A stretch of DNA of 64,000 nucleotides, from the NCBI GenBank assembly GCA_950075865.1, contig CATMVA010000006.1, positions 62,001 to 126,000 on the forward strand. The letters run 5' to 3'. Source of the DNA: an uncultured Oscillospiraceae bacterium (GTDB lineage Bacteria; Bacillota; Clostridia; Oscillospirales; Oscillospiraceae). Positions 8,035-15,686 of this stretch are shown here, one piece after another (positions within the stretch are counted from its first letter, which is position 1; each line of letters opens with the position of its first letter). The notes beneath the pieces are model-generated. The model saw only the letters and a program-made list of their open reading frames with translations. It made no database searches and was not told the origin of the DNA. Position numbers and translations under genes: made by a program.

Positions 8035-8574
8035 TTATCTCGCCCCCAGATCAGTAAGATACCGCTCCAAAAGAGTGCAGTACCCATAGACCCGATCCAT
8101 CTCCAAATCAACCCAACCATCCGGGCCGACCTGATCTCCGGCAACGGGTATCAAGTGCATTTTTCCATCCTTCACAGTCTCTTGTACCCAGATAGTCGTG
8201 TCTCCGAAGAAATAGCAAACCGTACCATCCTCCTGCTCCGTTCGGGAGAAATCAGGAATTGCCATGACATCCCGCATCCGTTCCAGGATATAGCAATCCT
8301 CCACCTTCCAGCCCCAGATATTTCCTTCTGCCACCATGTACTGCTCCAGCCGAACACCGCAGTCAGTTCCGTCCAAGCTGTCCCCGAAAATGGAATAGCC
8401 ACCCATATTAGGCCGGAAAGCCTTGTTATTACTGCTCACAACATAGGTTCGCCTCAACAGAAGGTACTCCTTCATAAAGCTATCCACCGTAAAAACAATA
8501 TGGGCGGTCAGTTCCTCGCCGGGGTGATTACGGTTCCACTCTTGGAAAATCTCTTTTACTTCCGAGTAAATCAT
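8035..8574 (-). CDS. Hypothetical protein at end of recombination operon
   Basis: The protein has 179 residues, is soluble and acidic, and has many aromatic residues. It is not recognised. The start at 8574 has GGAGGA seven bases upstream and is preferred over the in-frame GTG at 8580. It reads EVKEIFQEWNRNHPGEELTAHIVF at the N-terminus and ends ERYLTDLGAR. It lies 65 bp downstream of the recombination-partner gene, behind a hairpin, so it may be expressed less than that operon. It converges with the XRE gene. Confidence 0.5.
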   Translation of the reverse strand: MIYSEVKEIFQEWNRNHPGEELTAHIVFTVDSFMKEYLLLRRTYVVSSNNKAFRPNMGGYSIFGDSLDGTDCGVRLEQYMVAEGNIWGWKVEDCYILERMRDVMAIPDFSRTEQEDGTVCYFFGDTTIWVQETVKDGKMHLIPVAGDQVGPDGWVDLEMDRVYGYCTLLERYLTDLGAR

Positions 8575-8598
8575 ATCCACTCCTCCAATATAAAGTTA

Positions 8599-8632
8599 CC
8601 CGGTATCTCTACCATAGAGCAGAGATACCGGG
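8599..8632 (-). terminator. Hairpin after the recombination genes
   Basis: A perfect 12-bp stem (CCCGGTATCTCT / AGAGATACCGGG) with a 10-base loop lies just downstream of the stop at 8640. The following T tract is short on the minus strand, so termination may be partial. Confidence 0.55.
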
Positions 8633-8639
8633 CGCTATT

Positions 8640-9404
8640 TTAACTGGCCTCTGCCAGATCAGGCATCAACTCGGCAGCGTTCACACTGTCCATGAACTGC
8701 CTGGCATAGGCCCTGGCGTGTTCGGCCTCCTGAGGGCTGAGCAGGCTCACAGCCTCGAAGTTGAACAGGGCGTAGGGCTTTCCGCTCTTGCTGGTAGCCT
8801 TCTCCAAGGAGATCTTCGTCACCACACTGTTCACCGGCACCAGATTTCCCGCCAGCCGAGCGGTGTACTTGAGGAACCGGGGCTTACTGGTGACAGGCAC
8901 CCGCACCAGCAGGGGCAGCACATTCCCCGGCCGGAGGAGGAACAGCAGCACCGATTCCTTACAGGCCTTGGCGTTGCTCTCGCCGTCCTTGCTGCCAAAG
9001 TCATTGTAAGGGCAGCTAAAGCAGGCCTTGCCATCGTGGGAAACGATGCTGTTCTGGCTCATACAGACCGGCGGCGTACCCTCCACCGGGTCAGGAGTGT
9101 CCCAGTAAGCCCTGGGCGTGGTGTAGTCCAGAATGATCCCGGTCAATTCCTTCTCTGCCTCCTCTCCGGTGAGGCCCGGCACGGAAAACACGGTGGCGCC
9201 GCCCGAAGGGGACTTGACCACATCGAAGAGCTGGAGGGACAGGGGCTGGTTCTTCAGGTTTTCCCGGATCACGTCCAGGGCATTGTTGGAAAGGGCGGCA
9301 TAGCCAGAGCTGACCGGCGCTATCGAAGCCGCAGGAGAAGAAATGGGCTCCTGCATAGCCTCCACTTTGTCGCCCAAACGGTCTTTCAGCTTTGTGGTAT
9401 CCAT
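8640..9404 (-). CDS. Putative single-stranded-DNA binding/annealing partner of YqaJ
   Basis: The protein has 254 residues and no signal or membrane segment. A central motif CMSQNSIVSH...CFSCPYNDFGS...CK (about 113-148) resembles Cys-containing proteins found beside YqaJ nucleases in phages and mobile elements. The rest is beta-rich (LPLLVRVPVTSKPRFLKYTA; KPYALFNFEAVSLLS). The four cysteines may bind zinc. Its position immediately after the nuclease gene (12 bp) suggests the annealing or ssDNA-binding half of a two-component recombinase. It is not a recognisable RecT or Erf protein, so that role is inferred from context only. Confidence 0.5.
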   Translation of the reverse strand: MDTTKLKDRLGDKVEAMQEPISSPAASIAPVSSGYAALSNNALDVIRENLKNQPLSLQLFDVVKSPSGGATVFSVPGLTGEEAEKELTGIILDYTTPRAYWDTPDPVEGTPPVCMSQNSIVSHDGKACFSCPYNDFGSKDGESNAKACKESVLLFLLRPGNVLPLLVRVPVTSKPRFLKYTARLAGNLVPVNSVVTKISLEKATSKSGKPYALFNFEAVSLLSPQEAEHARAYARQFMDSVNAAELMPDLAEAS

Positions 9405-9416
9405 AGTAGATCCTCC

Positions 9417-10358
9417 TTAACTCGCCGCCTTGATGGTAAAGCGGCGGTATGATGTTTTGTTGGCGTACTTTTGGTAGAGAGCTGGATGCTCGGCCTTCAG
9501 GGTCTTGCTGTCCAGCCGCTCCTGAGATACGCTTTTCCAGATAATGATCCTATCCCCGGCAGTACCCACCTCATTTTCTCCCAGCAGCTCCTTCAGCTTG
9601 TTCTCGGCCTCCTGCTTCTGCTCGGTGATGGTCTCCAACTGCTCACAGGCGGTATCATACTGCCGGATAAGGTCAGCGGCAGTATCCGGGAGAATGATTT
9701 GAGACTTGGGTACGCTGTCCGGGAATCTCTCGGAAAGAAATTTGGCACTGGCAGCAGAGCCGTCCATGGCCGGCGGGGTGTTCATCCGCACATGATCCCA
9801 GAAGTTGGCCTCCAGCTCAATGAGCATGGAGATCAGCTCCTCGTCCCGCTCCACCAGTTTCCAGCGAAAAGTATTGCCGCCGATGAGAACGGCAATGTAG
9901 GCAGCTTTATACCCTGTCACCGCCATATAGTGCTGGATCTGAAGCTGGTACTCGTCCGGGATGGCATCGTCCCACTCTCCGGCTTTATAAGCGGAGGCCG
10001 TCTTGGCCTCAAAGATACAGGTACCATAATCCGGGTGTTCACAGGTGCCGTCCAGATTGGCCAGCATAAAGGGGTACTCCTCACTCTGGAGAAGTACCCC
10101 TTTGTGTTCAACTTCTATCCCGGTACGCTTGGTGAACTCTGCCCGTACAAGGGTCTCCAACTGAGTGCCCCAGTAGGCGGCCTCCCCTGCCTCCTGATAA
10201 GGAAGCTGGCCCGTCTTATCCAGCCACAGCTCCACCGGGGATTTATAACGGCTGATTCCGCAGACTACCGAGGCATCCGAGCCACCGATCCCCTTCTTCC
10301 GCCATTCCAGCCAGTCCTCATAGGGCATATTCTCTGTAACGGCTAAGATGTTTGCCAT
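9417..10358 (-). CDS. YqaJ-family viral-type recombinase/exonuclease
   Basis: The protein has 313 residues. The N-terminus WLEWRKKGIGGSDASVVCGI is the YqaJ/lambda-exonuclease-like opening. Acidic catalytic residues follow in NLDGTCEHPDYGTCIFEAKT (D...E-x-K, about 115-135) and Gln in YQLQIQHYMAVTG. A coiled-coil tail lies near 230-260. These enzymes digest one DNA strand from ends to feed single-strand annealing. It sits between the DUF932 gene and the putative annealing partner, with 12-bp gaps. The set is typical of phages and unusual cargo for a small mobilisable element. Confidence 0.88.
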   Translation of the reverse strand: MANILAVTENMPYEDWLEWRKKGIGGSDASVVCGISRYKSPVELWLDKTGQLPYQEAGEAAYWGTQLETLVRAEFTKRTGIEVEHKGVLLQSEEYPFMLANLDGTCEHPDYGTCIFEAKTASAYKAGEWDDAIPDEYQLQIQHYMAVTGYKAAYIAVLIGGNTFRWKLVERDEELISMLIELEANFWDHVRMNTPPAMDGSAASAKFLSERFPDSVPKSQIILPDTAADLIRQYDTACEQLETITEQKQEAENKLKELLGENEVGTAGDRIIIWKSVSQERLDSKTLKAEHPALYQKYANKTSYRRFTIKAAS

Positions 10359-10370
10359 TGCAAGCCCCCC

Positions 10371-11306
10371 TTATGCCGCCGCCAGCACCAGCTTATAGGC
10401 CTTGTCGATGATGGGGTTGCCCTCCACGGTGCGGAGGAACAGGTTTTCCTCATAGTTTCTCGTTCTGCGGATGGGGTCGGCGTGGGTGGCGAAGTCGCTG
10501 ACGGCGTTGATGAAGCGGTAGCCGTTCTTGCCTACGTTGGCGAGGTCAGGAGCGTCCCAATATCTACGCTTCATATCCTCCAGCAGCCGCAGGTTGTTCT
10601 TCCGCTGGGCGTCGGTCAGATCCTCGGTCACCGGGAAGAACTCTTCCATGAACGCCATGACCTGCTTATCGGTCAGCTTGATCCTGGACAGGGCATCAAT
10701 ACCCCGGCCCAGCTCACCCATGTATGCCTCGGCCAGTTCCAGAGTCTCTCTGGCCTCATAGACCCGGCTCATCACGTTCTCCGTGTGTTTGGTCGTCCAA
10801 GTGCGCTTGGCACTGTTCAGGGCCAGATTCAGGGTGTTCTGGCACACCACCCGGATGGGGGTCATGGCGACCTTGATGCCGGAGCTGCCGTCGTGGGAGT
10901 TCATCACCACCAGATAGGGGGCGATCTCGTCCCCGGCGATGATATAGCGGTGAGGCATCCGGGCCAGCAGCCAGACCTTGCGGCCGCCCTGCAAGGCTCC
11001 AGCTGTCTCATAGGTCACACCCTCGCCCAGCAGGTCGTCGGTGAACTGAAAGGCATCCTCGTTCTGCACCACCTTGTAGCGGTCAGTTACGATACCCAAA
11101 GGGGCGCCGTCCCGATCCCGGATGTTGACCTTGTAGCCGGGAATCAATGTACCGTCACCGGCAAAGACGGGCTTCTGCTCCACCTGCCAGTCCAGGCCGG
11201 CCCAAATAAGGGCGTCCTCCGAGTTGGGAGCCTCCTTCACCTCGGTACCCAGCCCATGCCAGGGCTTTTCACGAACATAGAACATGGTTTCAACATTTGC
11301 GGGCAT
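10371..11306 (-). CDS. DUF932 phage/plasmid-type protein
   Basis: The protein has 311 residues and matches the DUF932/TIGR03299-type family: MFYVREKPWHGLGTEVKEAP at the N-terminus, GIVTDRYKVVQNEDAF, then IRVVCQNTLNLAL and a helical C-terminus. Members are widespread on plasmids and phages next to recombination or replication genes; their function is unknown. The start at 11306 follows AAGGAGGAGAA. It is upstream of the YqaJ nuclease in one operon and probably takes part in processing of element DNA. Confidence 0.85.
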   Translation of the reverse strand: MPANVETMFYVREKPWHGLGTEVKEAPNSEDALIWAGLDWQVEQKPVFAGDGTLIPGYKVNIRDRDGAPLGIVTDRYKVVQNEDAFQFTDDLLGEGVTYETAGALQGGRKVWLLARMPHRYIIAGDEIAPYLVVMNSHDGSSGIKVAMTPIRVVCQNTLNLALNSAKRTWTTKHTENVMSRVYEARETLELAEAYMGELGRGIDALSRIKLTDKQVMAFMEEFFPVTEDLTDAQRKNNLRLLEDMKRRYWDAPDLANVGKNGYRFINAVSDFATHADPIRRTRNYEENLFLRTVEGNPIIDKAYKLVLAAA

Positions 11307-11323
11307 TTTGTTCTCCTCCTTCT

Positions 11324-11572
11324 TTATTCACAGGCCTGTACTTCACACATGAGCTTGACCCCGGTGCAGACACCAACCGCAAAGGCGTCCTCCTGCACCA
11401 GCACATTGCGCTGCATCTCAATGTCCAGCAGCTCCTCCATGAGCTTTTTCCCGCTCTCATCAAGCTGTGCGGACAGTGTGGCGGAAATTGCCGAGGCCTC
11501 TTTCCCCAGCTTGCTGTACTCCGGATCACCATACCGGTATTCCTGATCCATAAGGCGTTCAATGATCTCCAT
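11324..11572 (-). CDS. DUF6809-like small protein
   Basis: The protein has 82 residues and is almost entirely helical, starting MEIIERLMDQEYRYGDPEYS and ending AFAVGVCTGVKLMCEVQACE. The layout (short amphipathic start, central helical hairpin, AFxxGxxxGxKLMxE end) resembles the DUF6809-type family of Clostridial mobile elements. No function is known. It begins 3 bp after the preceding 52-residue gene stop. Confidence 0.6.
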   Translation of the reverse strand: MEIIERLMDQEYRYGDPEYSKLGKEASAISATLSAQLDESGKKLMEELLDIEMQRNVLVQEDAFAVGVCTGVKLMCEVQACE

Positions 11573-11575
11573 ATC

Positions 11576-11734
11576 TCACTCATCCTCTTCAAAATTCAGC
11601 GAAGACTGGCCCTCCACCTGGGGATAGTCCTCATGGGCACTCTCCTTCAGCAGCTCGTCAATGGCACCGCAAATAATGGCGGCAGCAGCAGCCAGGAGCA
11701 CCCCAAGCACCGTTCTTTTCCTGTTGCTCATCAT
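11576..11734 (-). CDS. Small single-span membrane protein (52 aa)
   Basis: The gene is short. It starts MMSNRKRTVLGVLL with a GGGGGGA ribosome site. One hydrophobic helix (about residues 9-24) is followed by an acidic tail ending NFEEDE. It could be a membrane-anchored peptide. It lies between a 28-residue peptide gene and the DUF6809-like gene with gaps of 12 and 3 bp, supporting a real operon member. Confidence 0.55.
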   Translation of the reverse strand: MMSNRKRTVLGVLLAAAAAIICGAIDELLKESAHEDYPQVEGQSSLNFEEDE

Positions 11735-11746
11735 GTTTCCCCCCTC

Positions 11747-11833
11747 TCAAGGCAGCACTGTGCATCCGCAGACATACCCCACAAGGGTATAAAGAACCAT
11801 GCGGATAGCGTTTAGGATCGTTTTCAGCATCAT
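11747..11833 (-). CDS. Hydrophobic microprotein (28 aa)
   Basis: The frame encodes 28 residues starting MMLKTILNAIRMVLYTLVGY and ending in VCGCTVLP. It is a single predicted membrane helix with two cysteines. AAAGGAG lies 5-6 bases upstream of the ATG. It is the first open frame of the recombination operon, so it could be either a genuine microprotein or a leader peptide. The ribosome site argues that it is translated. Confidence 0.4.
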   Translation of the reverse strand: MMLKTILNAIRMVLYTLVGYVCGCTVLP

Positions 11834-11914
11834 GTTTTCTCCTTTCAAATGTGTATTTTTGATGGTTCTCGCTGCCTTCTCAGGATGAAATTGAAAATTT
11901 CCCGATAAAACAGC

Positions 11915-11963
11915 AAAACAGGCAAGCTCCGTAATCGCCTTGAATGACGGGGCTTACCTGTTT
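11915..11963. promoter_or_regulatory. Long imperfect inverted repeat between divergent operons
   Basis: AAAACAGGCAAGCTCCGT and its near-complement ACGGGGCTTACCTGTTT are separated by about 15 bases. The structure lies between the minus-strand recombination operon and the plus-strand HTH gene at 12051. It may act as a bidirectional terminator or as an operator for the HTH protein. Confidence 0.45.
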
Positions 11964-12050
11964 CGTTTTAATAATACACTTTTTCAGCGGGAAGAAATAA
12001 CGCCAAACAACCTTATAGGGGAAACCACTATTTTGACTGGAGGAGTTGCT

Positions 12051-12290
12051 ATGAATCCTTTTAATTACGGTTATGACCCCATCTATGAAGATGAGCAAGA
12101 GGAAAACCGCACCTATGATTTCCTTACACCAAAGGAGGTCATGGAGGAGCTGGCCATTGGGAAAAATACCTTGTATCGGCTTCTGAACTCCGGGGAACTC
12201 CCCGCTTTTCGGATCGGAAAGCTGTGGAGAGTCCGGAGGGTAGATTTGGAGAGTTGGAACCCAACTTGCAATCGCTTTGTCCTTAGTTGA
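12051..12290 (+). CDS. Excisionase-type helix-turn-helix protein
   Basis: The protein has 79 residues. Residues 25-68 (DFLTPKEVMEELAIGKNTLY...LPAFRIGKLWRVRRVDLESW) form a winged helix-turn-helix of the HTH_17/excisionase type. The start at 12051 follows GGAGGAG. The short acidic N-terminus is unusual for an excisionase. It may regulate the mobilisation genes or the divergent recombination operon across the inverted repeat at 11915-11963. A second excisionase-like gene lies beside the integrase, so this one is more likely a regulator. Confidence 0.75.
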   Translation: MNPFNYGYDPIYEDEQEENRTYDFLTPKEVMEELAIGKNTLYRLLNSGELPAFRIGKLWRVRRVDLESWNPTCNRFVLS

Positions 12291-12323
12291 AAGCAAAGCA
12301 TCAAGCTCAGTGCCTGATGCGTT

Positions 12324-12348
12324 GCTTTACCATGTGCAGTTATATGTT
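12324..12348 (+). repeat. 25-bp direct repeat, copy 1
   Basis: GCTTTA-C/T-CATGTGCAGTTATATGTT occurs here and at 15645-15669, with one mismatch over 25 bases. Both copies lie downstream of a stop codon (34 bases beyond it here; overlapping it at the other copy) and upstream of the next gene of the mobilisation block. It is a candidate protein-binding or RNA-level control element. Confidence 0.65.
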
Positions 12349-12442
12349 GAGTTTTCACACTAAGCTTACCGCCTTCCGTCCCTACATCCGCTGGACTTAA
12401 TCTGCATTTGGTGGTATGCTTAACAAGAACGGAGGGATTGGG

Positions 12443-12871
12443 ATGGAAGGGCCAAGCAAGAAAGATTCCGTGATATTTCAAAATGTTATTCGAGATGTCA
12501 TTAGTGGAGCGGTCTACACTTTATCGGCAAGTACTCCTTGTCAACCTCCAAGTAATGACGCTCCCACAAAAAATCAGAATCCAAATATGGCAAAACTCCA
12601 GAGGATATTTGAGGACGATATTAATTCTACCAATAATCTTATCGAACGGTTTTATGGTCAAGGTGATTATATTAGGCGCATTGCAAAAAAATGGCAGCTC
12701 TATGGGGTCATTTCGGGAGAAGATGAAAAACTACTAATATCCTTCAGCTACAACGGCGATATTAAGGGTAAAAGAATATTAGTACATACAGTTCTTGGCA
12801 AAGAGAAACTAAAACTCGCTACCCCTTTTGATCTTTCACAAATACAGGCGCTTGATAAACGAGCTATTTAA
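12443..12871 (+). CDS. Hypothetical protein of the element
   Basis: The 142-residue protein is not recognised. The start at 12443 follows GGAGGG at 6-7 bases. The N-terminal 50 residues are polar and low in complexity. The C-terminal part is beta-rich (LLISFSYNGDIKGKRILVHTVLG). Its stop at 12869-12871 lies inside the open region of the next gene, which lacks an ATG. The two may be one gene split by a frameshift (see findings). Confidence 0.45.
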   Translation: MEGPSKKDSVIFQNVIRDVISGAVYTLSASTPCQPPSNDAPTKNQNPNMAKLQRIFEDDINSTNNLIERFYGQGDYIRRIAKKWQLYGVISGEDEKLLISFSYNGDIKGKRILVHTVLGKEKLKLATPFDLSQIQALDKRAI

Positions 12872-12951
12872 AGAAAAGTTTTAATTCTTTTATTAAAGGA
12901 CGCATTGAAAGAATATATCCCGAAATAGGGCATACACTTGGCCCTGATCAG

Positions 12952-13518
12952 TTGCGTAACCAAGGAGACAAGCTTCGCAGACATCTTAACAACCTTCTGA
13001 GCCTGCTCTGCATCCCTTCCGATTTGTTTCTAAGCCATGACAGAAACCATAAGTTAAAAAAGTACCTTTTTACTGCTAACATCGCAGATTTTTTTGAATT
13101 TCTTTTGACCCGATTTAGGTCTGAAGTATTAAATTGCGAACCCGTTGATTATGACTTCTCTCTCATACCCTACTCGGACAAGTTGCGCCTACTTAATTTG
13201 TATATAAATGCATTGGCAAGTTTAGATGGGGTAATTGAAGAAGGTAAAATCCAGCAATCGCTGAAAGACCTCAGTTCTCGTTTGTCTGGGATTTTGCCCT
13301 CTCCGGATATAAGCCCATTTATTCGTGAGTGTTTGGAGGCTTCTGCCAAGGAAGCGAATATGACCCCCGATGAATTAAGCAGCTATACAAGTTATTTTGT
13401 GACCGTTATAGAGGCACAATACCAACGTTTTCTAAACGCCTTTCGCCAACAGGCAATTTCGACTCTAACTTTCATGGCTAAAAAGGCCAAAAATGATTAT
13501 AGCTTCGAGCAAGAATAG
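12952..13518 (+). CDS. Hypothetical helical protein, start uncertain
   Basis: The protein is 188 residues from the first TTG at 12952, but the frame is open from 12859. The extra stretch SFIKGRIERIYPEIGHTLGP looks like real protein, and no ATG, GTG or TTG precedes 12952. The sequence is alpha-helical throughout with no known domain. Either it uses a rare start (ATT at 12892 or 12904, close to AAAGGA) or it is the 3' part of a gene that began at 12443. A strong hairpin follows its stop. Confidence 0.4.
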   Translation: MRNQGDKLRRHLNNLLSLLCIPSDLFLSHDRNHKLKKYLFTANIADFFEFLLTRFRSEVLNCEPVDYDFSLIPYSDKLRLLNLYINALASLDGVIEEGKIQQSLKDLSSRLSGILPSPDISPFIRECLEASAKEANMTPDELSSYTSYFVTVIEAQYQRFLNAFRQQAISTLTFMAKKAKNDYSFEQE

Positions 13519-13533
13519 CACATGAATTTTTAT

Positions 13534-13579
13534 AGCCGCTTTAGATTTGTACTTGGCATAGTACAAATCTAAAGCGGCT
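13534..13579 (+). terminator. 19-bp perfect hairpin
   Basis: The 19-bp stem AGCCGCTTTAGATTTGTAC and its perfect complement surround an eight-base loop, 16 bp downstream of the stop at 13518. The T tract is poor, so it may also work as a processing or protein-binding site. The following 270 bp up to the coupling-protein gene contain no gene, but include TTGACA at 13682-13687. Confidence 0.6.
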
Positions 13580-13852
13580 TTCATATTTGCGATTCATTCT
13601 GGAATACGTAGTCGCAATTTCATACGCTCACTTTGGTATTCTATAACAAGAGGAATACCTTATATTTCCTCGGCCTGTACCTTGACAATTCAAAATTGGT
13701 GGATGGTAGCAAATTTTGCTTTGTCAGCAAGCTTTTGACTAAGCATTAGTTTGTTGCTATCCGCAGTCAATCCTTTCTGTCAATTCAGCATTTCTCCTTC
13801 CATCTTATACCACACCTTACACAAGGCGGGGTAAATAAAAGGAGGATGCCAA

Positions 13853-15364
13853 ATGAATACGAACAGAAAAACAAGGGTTGCCTGGGCGACCCTGTTAGGT
13901 GTGTCGGCTTTTGCAGGTGCTTGCTACTACTACCAGAAACATCATAAAGCCGCTCCCTCCGTGGAAGAAGACAACCTTCTTTCGGACAAGCTTCCGGAAG
14001 AACTCTGCCTTTCAGCAGAAACCCCAGGAGTCTTTTTTGGCACCGTACCGGGATATCCTGAGCAGTATGTAGGAAAACCTCTCCACACAGATGGCCATGT
14101 ACTCGTTGCCGGTTCATCTGGAAGCGGGAAGACTACCAGCATTGTGTATCCCACTATGGAGACCGCTGCCGGGTTCGGGATTTACCTTGATGTCAAAGGA
14201 GACTTAGCGGAGCATTGGCACCAGGTAAACGGCGAAAGCGGCAAAAAGTGTTTTGTCCTCAATCCGTATGATCCAGCGCAAAGCAACTGTTGGTATGACC
14301 CTTTTTCGCCAATGAAGGATGATCCGGAGCACTTGGCCGACCACGCCTATCAGTTGGCAAAAATGCTTATCCCATCACCATCTCTTGCCCATGACAAAAT
14401 ATGGTATGAGGCCGCTGCTGCTTATGCTGCTGGCGCCATTATCTACTACTATGACCAAGGGGTTCCATTTGTGGAGACCCTGCGGAAGATAAACGTAGAG
14501 TCTGTCGAAGAGATGATAAACCAGGTCATGGATAATAAGGCAGATGCTTTCGCTCGGATTTTTCTTTCCAAGTTCGCTGAAATGGATGAAAAGGCCATAG
14601 CTGGAATCGGTATGGAGCTAACCAGTAATCTTGCCCCTTTCTCTACATCTGTGGCTATCTGCAATGCATGTAGCCCAGGTAAAGGGAAGGAGCCTTTGAC
14701 CTGGAGTCAACTCAATACAGAGCAGGAGCCCTTTGATGTTATCTTGGTCTTCCCCGAAGACAAGTTAACGGCAGAAAGGCCACTGCTCTGTGCCATAATC
14801 AATCAATTGATTGAGACTTTGGAGCGACGACCCATGCGTTCTTATGATCACCGCTCTGAGCTTTCTGGGGTTTTGCTTATGCTGGATGAATTTCCACGAC
14901 TTGGGCGGATTCCAGCCTTAAAGGAGGGTCTAACGACCCTTCGGAGCCGGGGTGTGACTATGGTCTTACTCTTGCAGAGCCTCGCAAGTTTAGATGAAAT
15001 CTATGGAACCGCTACTGCTCGGGTCATTATCGAGAACTGCACTTATAAAGCGGTTCTCGGCACTACTGATGTGGAAAGCCAACGCTATTTATCAGAGCTT
15101 GTTGGCAGCACGGTAATCCACAATGAGAGCGCAAGCCTCCATGTGGATCTGCCTACCCATTCCATAGGAGTCGGGCACAGCTACTCCGATGAGAGGCGTC
15201 CAGTAATCTATCCGCACGCTTTCTATAATCTGGCCAACAACATGGTCTTGATTGCCCCTCAGGGGACTTATCGGGTGAAAAAGCACGCTGTTTATCCTGG
15301 GAATTGCCTGTTCTCATACAAGAGATACATTCCCATGCGCTTCAAAAAGGAAAGTTCGCTATGA
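13853..15364 (+). CDS. VirD4/TraG-type conjugative coupling ATPase
   Basis: The protein has 503 residues. One N-terminal membrane helix (about 8-27) is followed by a cytoplasmic ATPase: Walker A AGSSGSGKTTS at 86-96, Walker B GVLLMLDEFPRLG near 340-352, and the later LLLQSLASLDEIYG motif. Such proteins link the relaxase-DNA complex to a secretion channel and power DNA transfer. Here no channel genes accompany it, so it must dock on a helper element's channel. AAAGGAGG precedes the start. Its stop overlaps the next start (ATGA), indicating coupling to the accessory gene and relaxase. Confidence 0.92.
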   Translation: MNTNRKTRVAWATLLGVSAFAGACYYYQKHHKAAPSVEEDNLLSDKLPEELCLSAETPGVFFGTVPGYPEQYVGKPLHTDGHVLVAGSSGSGKTTSIVYPTMETAAGFGIYLDVKGDLAEHWHQVNGESGKKCFVLNPYDPAQSNCWYDPFSPMKDDPEHLADHAYQLAKMLIPSPSLAHDKIWYEAAAAYAAGAIIYYYDQGVPFVETLRKINVESVEEMINQVMDNKADAFARIFLSKFAEMDEKAIAGIGMELTSNLAPFSTSVAICNACSPGKGKEPLTWSQLNTEQEPFDVILVFPEDKLTAERPLLCAIINQLIETLERRPMRSYDHRSELSGVLLMLDEFPRLGRIPALKEGLTTLRSRGVTMVLLLQSLASLDEIYGTATARVIIENCTYKAVLGTTDVESQRYLSELVGSTVIHNESASLHVDLPTHSIGVGHSYSDERRPVIYPHAFYNLANNMVLIAPQGTYRVKKHAVYPGNCLFSYKRYIPMRFKKESSL

Positions 15365-15645
15365 CAGCTCAGCAACTTCAGGCTGAACTCAATCGTAGTC
15401 TCCTTCGAGCAGAGCAGCAGCGCCATTTGGCCGAAGAGAAGCGTAGAAAGGCCCAGGAAAGGGATAAAAAGGCAACTCATCGATGTTACCTTCTTGTCGG
15501 TGGAAAAGTATGTACCACCTTTCCGCATTTGCAGGCTCCCAAATTGCAGGAGGGCGGCATTGAGCTACGACAGCTTGATGCCGTCCTATCCTATCTCAAG
15601 TCACACGATGAACTGGTACAGACCATCTTGAAAGAGGTACAATAG
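15361..15645 (+). CDS. Mobilisation accessory protein, coiled coil
   Basis: The protein has 94 residues. Residues 3-35 form a charged coiled coil (AELNRSLLRAEQQRHLAEEK). It is followed by KKATHRCYLLVGGKV and a helical end, a layout like DUF3847-type small proteins found beside relaxases. The ATG at 15361 overlaps the coupling-protein stop. It probably helps assemble the relaxase at the transfer origin; this is inferred from position and shape. Confidence 0.6.
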   Translation: MTAQQLQAELNRSLLRAEQQRHLAEEKRRKAQERDKKATHRCYLLVGGKVCTTFPHLQAPKLQEGGIELRQLDAVLSYLKSHDELVQTILKEVQ

Positions 15646-15669
15646 CTTTATCATGTGCAGTTATATGTT
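15645..15669 (+). repeat. 25-bp direct repeat, copy 2
   Basis: The second copy of the repeat at 12324-12348 lies between the accessory gene stop (15643-15645) and the relaxase start (15687). Its position makes it a candidate part of the transfer origin or of relaxase autoregulation. Confidence 0.65.
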
Positions 15670-15686
15670 TATGGAGGAAAACGAAA

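Noticed and set aside
8718-9452. Long plus-strand frame opposite the recombination genes
   Set aside because: It is the mirror of strongly supported minus-strand genes with ribosome sites and domain motifs; its translation is low-complexity His/Arg/Gly text typical of antisense frames in high-GC DNA.
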